DNA of 21,437 bases from Bacteroidales bacterium (lineage in GTDB: Bacteria > Bacteroidota > Bacteroidia > Bacteroidales > UBA1556). The notes below the pieces were generated by a model, which was not told where the DNA came from, did not search any database, and saw only the letters and a list, made by a program, of their open reading frames with translations. A program made the translations under genes and the position numbers. This document shows, piece by piece, positions 15,259-21,437 of this stretch (within the stretch, counting starts at the first letter, position 1; each line of letters begins with the position of its first letter). The stretch lies in assembly GCA_023145955.1 (NCBI GenBank), contig JAGLDA010000088.1, forward strand, positions 1-21,437, read 5' to 3'.

Positions 15259-16668
15259 CTACTTTAGTTTTAAGAGTATAATATTTTCTACATGATGAGT
15301 TTGAGGAAACATATCAATTGGCTGAATAGCCTCAATTTTATACTTTTCGCTTAATATTTCCACATCACGAGCTTGAGTTGCGCTATTGCAACTTACATAT
15401 ACAATTCTATTTGCTTCTATACGGTTTAGTAAATCTACAACCTTAGCATGCATTCCTGCTCGTGGTGGGTCCGTAATTATTACATCAGGTTTGCCATGAG
15501 TATCCACAAACATATCGTCAAGAACTTTAACCATATCTCCTGCATAGAATTCGGTATTTGTAATATTATTAATTTTGGAATTTTCCTTAGCATCATCAAT
15601 TGCTTCATCTACATATTCTATCCCAATAACTTTCTTCGCTTTTGCTGCCACAAAATTGGCAATAGTACCGGTGCCAGTATAGAGGTCGTAAACTAGCTCG
15701 TTGCCTGTTAGTTGAGCGAGATCACGTGTGTGTTTATACAATTCGTAGGCTTGCTTATTATTTGTTTGATAAAAAGATTTTGGACCAACTTTAAAATCAA
15801 GTCCTTCCATTTCTTCCATCATATGATCTTTACCCTTAAATAATTCTACGGTTTGATCTCCAATGCTATCATTCTTTTTCTCATTAATAATATACATTAA
15901 TGATGTAATTTCAGGGAATTTAGCATCTAAATGATTAAGCAAGGCTTCACGCTTCTCAATATCTTCATGAAAAAATATTACTATTACCATTAGCTCTCCA
16001 GTAGAAGCTGTGCGAATGATTATATTTCGTAAAAAACCTACTTGTTTTCTTAAATCAAAATAAGCCAAATTATTTTTGTCAGCATATTCCTTTACGGCAA
16101 TACGTATATCGTTGCTTAAGCCACCTTGCAAATAGCAATGGTCTATATTAAGTATTCTATCAAACATACCCGGAATATGGAACCCTAAGGCATTCATATT
16201 TCTGTCAGAAAATTCTATATCTTTAGAGAAATCAGTAAGCCATGCCATATTAGAGAATGTAAACTCAAGCTTATTTCTATAGTAGTAATCCTCTGGCGCT
16301 CCAAGAATAGGTCTCATGGTGGATGTATCTAATTTTCCTATACGCTCCAAGTGATCTTTTACCTGCTGATGTTTGAATTTTGTTTGCTCTTCGTAAGGCA
16401 TATGTTGCCATTTGCAGCCTCCACAAGTTTCAAAATGACTGCATTTTGGCTCTATTCTTATTTCAGAACGCTTATGATATTTTGTAATCTTAGCTTCTAA
16501 ATATGATTTTTTCTTTTTTACAACTTTTAAATCTACAATGTCGCCAGGTGCTGCATAGGGTACAAAAATAACTTTATCGTCAATTTTTGCAATAGATTTC
16601 CCTTCGCTTCCTGCTGTAAGTATTTCTACTTCACTATATTGTTGTAATTCTCTTCTTCTTCTTCCCAT
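15259..16668 (-). CDS. rlmD: 23S rRNA (uracil-5-)-methyltransferase RlmD
   Basis: SAM-dependent RNA m5U methyltransferase (469 aa) of the RlmD/RumA family, predicted to modify U1939 of 23S rRNA (E. coli numbering). The N-terminal TRAM domain spans about 8-65. An iron-sulfur motif follows: CSHFETCGGC (Cys76, 82, 85), probably completed by Cys in DHCYLQGG (about 168). The methyltransferase domain shows YDLYTGTGTIANFVA (SAM binding), DPPRAGMH, and VYVSCNSATQARD with the catalytic cysteine, then a C-terminal HHVENIILLKL. The length is typical. Exact target specificity among RlmD, RlmC and TrmA-like enzymes is inferred from the TRAM domain and cluster cysteines; some Gram-positive homologues (RlmCD) modify two sites. 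It is the first gene of an operon with a small barrel protein and cvfB, and has a promoter element directly upstream. Confidence 0.93.
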   Translation of the reverse strand: MGRRRRELQQYSEVEILTAGSEGKSIAKIDDKVIFVPYAAPGDIVDLKVVKKKKSYLEAKITKYHKRSEIRIEPKCSHFETCGGCKWQHMPYEEQTKFKHQQVKDHLERIGKLDTSTMRPILGAPEDYYYRNKLEFTFSNMAWLTDFSKDIEFSDRNMNALGFHIPGMFDRILNIDHCYLQGGLSNDIRIAVKEYADKNNLAYFDLRKQVGFLRNIIIRTASTGELMVIVIFFHEDIEKREALLNHLDAKFPEITSLMYIINEKKNDSIGDQTVELFKGKDHMMEEMEGLDFKVGPKSFYQTNNKQAYELYKHTRDLAQLTGNELVYDLYTGTGTIANFVAAKAKKVIGIEYVDEAIDDAKENSKINNITNTEFYAGDMVKVLDDMFVDTHGKPDVIITDPPRAGMHAKVVDLLNRIEANRIVYVSCNSATQARDVEILSEKYKIEAIQPIDMFPQTHHVENIILLKLK

Positions 16669-16682
16669 AATTAATATTTGTG

Positions 16683-16690
16683 CAAAGGTA
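16683..16690 (-). promoter_or_regulatory. -7 element of the rlmD operon
   Basis: On the minus strand this reads TACCTTTG, an exact TAnnTTTG match followed by CAC, and lies 14 bases before the rlmD ATG. The implied leader is very short. No TTG is seen at the -33 spacing. Confidence 0.6.
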
Positions 16691-16747
16691 GTTTTTTTAT
16701 TACCTAATATTTTAGGTTTTTAATTTTTAATAGATTCAATAATAGTA

Positions 16748-19570
16748 TTATCTAGAGCAAATACTTCTATAATCACAATACTCACATTCTCTTCCATTCT
16801 CTCTTTGTACAAATGGCTTGTTTCTATCAAATAATCCTAGTATTAATGTACTCAAATCTTCTTCAAATTTATCAATATGAGTTTGTAATATAATGTCATC
16901 ATTCTCAATGATTAAAGGAAAATTTGCGCTATGATTTTTTAATGCAGAAATGCTTGATGTTAATGCAGCTGTGGGGGGCTTAGAATCCCAATACATCCAC
17001 GCATACATCATTAGCTGAAATGCTTTATCAAGCTTGCCTTCAAACATTTTTAACCATTTATCACTTCCTTTTTTACCTTTAAGTTTCAAATCGGATTCAT
17101 CTACTGCTCCAGTTTTATAATCAATAAGTCGTATGGTATTTCCAACTTGATCAATTCTATCCGCGCTGCCTTTTACCTTTATTTTAATATTAGCCCCTTC
17201 AATATCTATGTCAATATATTTGATTAGATTTTCTTCTAAGCCCAAAAGTCTAATTTCATCATTTTCTTTTAGGAAATTCTTTTCGCTTTTAATAAAATTA
17301 TAAATATATTGCTCGAGTATCTTTCTCGTTAATAGGTTTTTTCCTGTTTTGGTATTAATATTTCGATACTCAGAATTCAGTTTGTTATCAAATATCTTTT
17401 GTATTTTATTGCTTGTTTTATTGAATTCATCAAATGTTAGTTTTTTATTTTTATAATTTCCATAATAATCCTCAAGGCTTTCGTGCAAAATGTTCCCTTG
17501 AATATTATATGCCATTTTCTCCTCTACCTTATCAGAAGGTTTAATGTTAAGAACCTTTTGTAGGTAAAACATATATGTGCATCTTTTGTAATTATTGAGT
17601 GATGAAGGTGAGAAGCCTTTTTCTTGTGACCATTTTTTTAGATAATTTATTATCTCATCAGTTTTTTTGATTTCTATTGCTTGAGTTTTTTCGCTAGCAG
17701 TAAATCCAAATTTAACCTTCTTATGGTTTATTTCTATATTACTATTTAATTCCGGTATTTCAATTTCTATTTGTTTTATAAAACGGCTCATTTCTCCATT
17801 CGACATACTTGCTGCTGCTGCATTATATAATAAGTTCACATTATTGCACCGCTGTAGCAATCTGTAAAAATGATAAGCAGAAATAGAATCATTATTTGAA
17901 GGCAATGGCATTCCAAATTCTTTCTTAATATCAAATAGAATAAAGCTTTGATATGTTTGCGTTTTAGGTAGTATATCCTCATTTACCGAAAGTATGATTA
18001 TGTTTTCAAAATCCAATGTTCGGGTCTCAAGCATTCCCATTATTTGTAAACCCTGCAATGGCTCACCAATAAAAGGAATAGGAGAGTGGTTTATTGCATT
18101 TTGTACCCATCGTTTTACTGTAGTTAGCTTTTCTATATAATTTATTGTCAATAAGCTTTCTTTAAGCTTTTGAATTACTTCAATATAATGACTTAAAAAT
18201 GATTTCTCCCAATCATGGTTTTCTTGAATTTTAAGTAAATTGAATATCTTAATAATTATATCAATACTTGACCTTACATCTCTATTAATATTCAAAATGA
18301 TACTGCTAAACTCTTCAAATTGCTTATATTTACTAGCAAGTGATAGTAGGTATTCAGAGTCTATCCTTTGTATATTATTCTTATTTATATCATTAGTTAT
18401 TTCTTTTACAATATTACTATCTACCGACAAATATTTCTGAATATAGGGATGTAATATAAAATTTGTAAAATATTTATGATAAATTATTAAATCTGAAGTA
18501 TTATCCTCTTCAAATTTATAATCATTATATAAGTTTAAAACTAGTTTTATTAGCTCATATCCACTATGCAAGCGAAGAGGATACGACATAGTTAGGTTAA
18601 ATTTGTCAACGCTGTTTGGAATAGAGTTTATTACGGGAAGAAGAAGGTCCTCACTAGCAAGAATTAGCGCTGTATTATCTATTTTATTCTTGTCTTTATC
18701 AATTTGCTGTTGCAATAAATTTGCTGCAAATTTTACCTGTGCTACATTGCCATCTACACCATATATATTTATCTTCTTGGTATTATTGAGCCAATAGTCA
18801 TCAATTAGCGTTACTTTATTTAGGTCTTTATTTTTGAGATGTTCTCGAAGAGATTTCCCTGCTTCATGGTTTTTGTTTTCAAAATAATATCTATCAATAT
18901 CCCAAATAGTAACTGCAGAATGATTGGTTTCTAGATTTTTAACTATTATTTCTTCAGCCTTAGTAAAAGCATTAAATCCTGCAATAAAAATATTGCTATA
19001 GTTTATATTATCAAAATTCGCTTGCTCTGCAAGTTGTCTATAAGCCATCCCTTGATATGCAGTATTACTAATTAGCAGAACTTTTTTTAGTTCCAAATAG
19101 TAAGTATGCAATTTCTTGTAAAACTTTAGATAATTTTTCTCCTGCTCGCTAAGTTTATTAAGATCCAAATCCCATTTTTCAATCTCCTTGGCATCACTCA
19201 AATACGAGAATAAGCTATCCACAGGAACCATATACAAATCAATATCATTAAAATCGCTAAGCAAGAGGTCTGCCCATGTGCTAAATTGGTCTAGACTTTG
19301 AGAATTAGCCTTCTCAATATCCATATGCACCATATATAATTGCATTAGGATATCCATGGGGTCGGCTTCAAGTAAGCCCGTTTGCTTATATATAAAATCA
19401 TTAATAGAAACAATCTCTGGAGTATATATTGGTTTGTCTATTGCTTCCGAAATATACTTCAATATATATGTTTTTGCTCTTCTACTTGGTACAATAACTA
19501 GAGTATTTTCTAGTTCATCACGCTTTAAATCAAGTAGAGTTTGTGCAATATGCTTTAAAAATGGAGTCAT
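16748..19570 (-). CDS. AddB-like PD-(D/E)XK nuclease
   Basis: Large protein (940 aa) resembling AddB/RexB, the nuclease partner of the AddAB double-strand-break repair complex. The N-terminal two thirds look like an inactivated helicase region: the chain starts with LVIVPSRRAKTYILKYI (about 24-40) with no Walker A motif before it. The C-terminal third is a RecB-type nuclease: QGNILHESLED (His near 696), GSADRID (Asp near 804) and LIDYKTG (815-821, with Asp817 and Lys819). Four cysteines frame it as in the AddB iron-sulfur cluster: one in KRCTYMFYL (Cys664) and three in CEYCDYRSIC (929, 932, 938). No AddA-like UvrD helicase gene is adjacent. It lies 14 bases after the nucleotidyltransferase gene and is probably co-transcribed. 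The nuclease domain is firm; the AddB role is inferred. Confidence 0.85.
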   Translation of the reverse strand: MTPFLKHIAQTLLDLKRDELENTLVIVPSRRAKTYILKYISEAIDKPIYTPEIVSINDFIYKQTGLLEADPMDILMQLYMVHMDIEKANSQSLDQFSTWADLLLSDFNDIDLYMVPVDSLFSYLSDAKEIEKWDLDLNKLSEQEKNYLKFYKKLHTYYLELKKVLLISNTAYQGMAYRQLAEQANFDNINYSNIFIAGFNAFTKAEEIIVKNLETNHSAVTIWDIDRYYFENKNHEAGKSLREHLKNKDLNKVTLIDDYWLNNTKKINIYGVDGNVAQVKFAANLLQQQIDKDKNKIDNTALILASEDLLLPVINSIPNSVDKFNLTMSYPLRLHSGYELIKLVLNLYNDYKFEEDNTSDLIIYHKYFTNFILHPYIQKYLSVDSNIVKEITNDINKNNIQRIDSEYLLSLASKYKQFEEFSSIILNINRDVRSSIDIIIKIFNLLKIQENHDWEKSFLSHYIEVIQKLKESLLTINYIEKLTTVKRWVQNAINHSPIPFIGEPLQGLQIMGMLETRTLDFENIIILSVNEDILPKTQTYQSFILFDIKKEFGMPLPSNNDSISAYHFYRLLQRCNNVNLLYNAAAASMSNGEMSRFIKQIEIEIPELNSNIEINHKKVKFGFTASEKTQAIEIKKTDEIINYLKKWSQEKGFSPSSLNNYKRCTYMFYLQKVLNIKPSDKVEEKMAYNIQGNILHESLEDYYGNYKNKKLTFDEFNKTSNKIQKIFDNKLNSEYRNINTKTGKNLLTRKILEQYIYNFIKSEKNFLKENDEIRLLGLEENLIKYIDIDIEGANIKIKVKGSADRIDQVGNTIRLIDYKTGAVDESDLKLKGKKGSDKWLKMFEGKLDKAFQLMMYAWMYWDSKPPTAALTSSISALKNHSANFPLIIENDDIILQTHIDKFEEDLSTLILGLFDRNKPFVQRENGRECEYCDYRSICSR

Positions 19571-19584
19571 TATCTAGCGTTTTA

Positions 19585-20304
19585 TTATAAGTTTCGTATA
19601 TGCTTTTCTGCTAATTGCAAGCTGTCAATTTTACCACAATCAATCCAGTAATCACTATCATGCCTATAGCCTACAATTTTAGTATCACAAGCCTTTTCTA
19701 AATAGAATGGCGTTATCGACTGTTTCACTTCCTTAAAATCTTTTATAAGTTCAGTATTAATAATATGAATACCACTAAAAGCATATTCTTCAAATTCTGA
19801 AATATCTTCTGTACACGATTTTACTTCTTTGGTGTTCTTATTAATCCATCCCTTAAGTTCATTCTCTTTATTGAAAAGAAAATACCTAGAAGTATCTCTT
19901 TTTCTAATAGCTAGAGTTGCTGATGCATTGTTATTATTATGGAAATCAATTAATTTGGCAATATTTATATTTGTAATAATATCTACATTAAAAAGTAAAA
20001 TACTCTTTTCATTAGAAAAATATTTCCTTGCCTTTGCAAGTCCTCCTGCTGTGTCTAGCAGTATATCTTCATAGCTAATTCTAATATTTAGGCCAAAATT
20101 GCTATTTTTTTCTAAATAGAGCTCGATTTTTTCAGCAAAGTGATGAGTATTAATAATAAAGTCAGTAATACCTTGCTGTGCCAAATACTTTAAATTATAT
20201 GCCAATAAAGTAGTATCTAAAAATGGAGCTAGTGCCTTAGGCTTGTCTTTAGTTATTGGAAATAAGCGAGTTCCTAATCCCGCAGCAAAAATCATTGCTT
20301 GCAT
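19585..20304 (-). CDS. Sugar-1-phosphate nucleotidyltransferase, MurU-like
   Basis: Single-domain nucleotidyltransferase (239 aa) that should couple an NTP to a sugar 1-phosphate and release pyrophosphate. The signature GLGTRLFPITKDKPKA (9-24) holds the nucleotide-binding loop and the catalytic-site lysine. LLDTAGGLAKA (about 81-91) and FNVDIIT (metal-binding Asp) follow. The chain ends after the core (DYWIDCGKIDSLQLAE), with no left-handed helix domain, as in MurU (MurNAc-1-phosphate uridylyltransferase of the recycling pathway) and HddC-type enzymes. No AmgK-like kinase gene is next to it, so the substrate remains open. The gene precedes the AddB-like nuclease with a 14-base gap, a pairing with no obvious functional logic. 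Upstream is an AT-rich leader with two palindromes (20314-20329 and 20354-20365). Confidence 0.82.
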   Translation of the reverse strand: MQAMIFAAGLGTRLFPITKDKPKALAPFLDTTLLAYNLKYLAQQGITDFIINTHHFAEKIELYLEKNSNFGLNIRISYEDILLDTAGGLAKARKYFSNEKSILLFNVDIITNINIAKLIDFHNNNNASATLAIRKRDTSRYFLFNKENELKGWINKNTKEVKSCTEDISEFEEYAFSGIHIINTELIKDFKEVKQSITPFYLEKACDTKIVGYRHDSDYWIDCGKIDSLQLAEKHIRNL

Positions 20305-20387
20305 ATATATAAATATTAATATATTAATAATTGAGATGTGAAGGTAGTAAAAATGTTAATTAACATATAGAAATAATTATATTTATT

Positions 20388-20508
20388 AGTGCCAGCTATG
20401 TGCCGCAAAAACAAAGAAATTAAATTGATTACACTCCCTATAACTATCGGGAGTATTAAGGTACTCGATTCCAGGTTTTAGTTCAACATATAGCACATAT
20501 TTGGCTAA
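20388..20508. repeat. Inverted-repeat-bounded intergenic element
   Basis: Between the Fic gene and the nucleotidyltransferase, GCCAGCTATGTGC (20391-20403) is matched in inverse by GCACATATTTGGC (20493-20505) at 11 of 13 positions. The match extends outward to TTAG/CTAA with one gap. Near the centre is a hairpin, ACTCCC (20433-20438) with GGGAGT (20449-20454). No reading frame spans it. It could be a small non-autonomous mobile element or a structured RNA; nothing in the window decides. Confidence 0.5.
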
Positions 20509-20548
20509 AAACGCAAAAAATGATGCTTAATGGTTGTGTTTTAGTGCT

Positions 20549-21310
20549 TTATTTCAAACAATTAGGAAGCATTTCTAAAAATCCAACACATTTATTATAA
20601 TTCAATTCGTAAAAATTAACTCCTAGATTAATTGTTTCATAATATCTCTTTTGGTTCTTTTTATAATACTCTTCAGACGATATTTTCCAAAAATTACGCC
20701 CTAATTTCTCTGTAACAAACCATTTTTCTATCAATCGAGCTGCTCTACCATTTCCATCTCTAAATGGATGAATATGGGCAAATCGTAAATGAATTAACGA
20801 TGCAAAGTAAAAAACTTCCATTTCATTGAAGTCTGTTGAAATTAATTCTTCTACATCTTGAAATAGTAACTTCATTTCTCTTTCCACAAATTCAGGTTCT
20901 ACAGCCATATATGCTAAACCTGATTTACCAAAAACTCCAATTTGTTCAATACGATATTTTCCTATTTTACTACTTATTAATAATGTGTCCGAAAATATTT
21001 TATAGCAATTCAATAAATTTTTCTCATTCAATTTATTATTCTGTGCAAACCCATATGCCTCAATCAAATCCTCAATCTCTTTAATTTCTTTTCCAAGCTT
21101 AAATTTATCTTTATTCATTTCATAATTCATGAAGGAATTCAAATCAATACTATTACCTTCAATATTCGATGAATAAACCGCAGAAGCCTTTGTTAAGAAA
21201 TCAAATCCGCCTGTATTTTCTGAAAAATCAAAATTCTTTATAAGTGTTGGGATTTCATGTCCAATTGTCTCAATGTATGTATCTATATATTTTCTTTCTG
21301 TTATCCTCAT
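20549..21310 (-). CDS. Fic family protein with N-terminal autoinhibitory motif
   Basis: Protein of 253 aa with a complete Fic core, HPFRDGNGRAAR (181-192). This is the HxFx(D/E)GNGRxxR active site that in most members transfers AMP from ATP to a hydroxyl side chain of a target protein. Upstream, SSNIEG (47-52) matches the inhibitory (S/T)xxxE(G/N) helix motif, here in the same chain and N-terminal, which defines class II Fic proteins; Glu51 would block productive ATP binding. GKYR (117-120) and the following strand suit the region that positions targets. There is no winged-helix DNA-binding tail, as the chain ends soon after the Fic fold. No separate antitoxin gene is beside it. It appears to be a single-gene unit with its own promoter. 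The target is unknown. Confidence 0.92.
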   Translation of the reverse strand: MRITERKYIDTYIETIGHEIPTLIKNFDFSENTGGFDFLTKASAVYSSNIEGNSIDLNSFMNYEMNKDKFKLGKEIKEIEDLIEAYGFAQNNKLNEKNLLNCYKIFSDTLLISSKIGKYRIEQIGVFGKSGLAYMAVEPEFVEREMKLLFQDVEELISTDFNEMEVFYFASLIHLRFAHIHPFRDGNGRAARLIEKWFVTEKLGRNFWKISSEEYYKKNQKRYYETINLGVNFYELNYNKCVGFLEMLPNCLK

Positions 21311-21329
21311 TTAGTCAAATTATTTAACA

Positions 21330-21337
21330 CAAATATA
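21330..21337 (-). promoter_or_regulatory. -7 element of the Fic gene
   Basis: The minus strand reads TATATTTG, an exact TAnnTTTG match, 19 bases before the Fic ATG. A TTTG lies 14 bases further upstream, closer than the usual -33 spacing. The remaining ~100 bases to the window end hold no recognisable gene. Confidence 0.5.
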
Positions 21338-21437
21338 CACATTTTATTTATCAAATCCTTATGCTATTGCTGTTTCTGCAGGGCAGACGCATCTAAATTA
21401 CTCTTTATATTATAGGTACTACAGGATTTAGAGTGGT

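Noticed and set aside
16702..16722. Hairpin ACCTAA/TTAGGT followed by T's as a terminator
   Set aside because: The T-run is on the plus strand, while both flanking genes are on the minus strand.
20455..20490. tRNA T-arm-like string (CTCGATTCC)
   Set aside because: No acceptor, anticodon or D stem can be built around it.
21380..21437. TCTAAAT (21392-21398) and ATTTAGA (21426-21432) as the edge of a mobile element
   Set aside because: Only 7 bases long in AT-rich DNA and cut by the window end; not enough to call.

Overview
The window is an AT-rich, gene-dense stretch of chromosome that looks like Bacteroidota. The support is indirect but consistent. Several genes have the Bacteroidota -7 element TAnnTTTG a few tens of bases upstream, and clear Shine-Dalgarno sites are absent. 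The gene content also fits: a TonB-receptor-like barrel with a carboxypeptidase-regulatory-like N-terminal domain, a small outer-membrane barrel, FKBP lipoproteins and an AddB-like nuclease of the Bacteroidota type. No rRNA, tRNA, CRISPR array, insertion sequence or phage gene was found.

Layout, left to right: an ABC-F ATPase (+) converges on a TonB-receptor-like outer-membrane protein (-). A 465-base divergent intergenic region with several palindromes follows, then an adenosylcobalamin-dependent (class II) ribonucleotide reductase (+) with its own terminator. Next is a plus-strand block: murL and murD2, overlapping by 8 bases, then two adjacent FKBP-type peptidyl-prolyl isomerase lipoproteins. 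Each FKBP gene has its own promoter-like element and a hairpin terminator downstream. A nested inverted-repeat element of about 155 bases separates this block from the minus-strand genes.

The first minus-strand operon is rlmD - small outer-membrane barrel - cvfB, with 7-base gaps and a TACCTTTG promoter element before rlmD. The second is a MurU-like nucleotidyltransferase followed 14 bases later by an AddB-like PD-(D/E)XK nuclease. After a second inverted-repeat element comes a stand-alone Fic protein (-) with the N-terminal autoinhibitory motif.

The most notable content is the murL-murD2 pair. Together they predict the alternative route for putting D-glutamate into peptidoglycan: L-Glu is ligated first and then epimerised on the nucleotide precursor, without glutamate racemase. 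The MurD-like protein has altered residues exactly where canonical MurD contacts D-Glu. This route is known from Xanthomonas, so here it is a recognised but uncommon system rather than a new one. The two intergenic inverted-repeat elements and the palindromes upstream of the ribonucleotide reductase are the least explained signals. I found no clear sign of a wholly undescribed multi-gene system.
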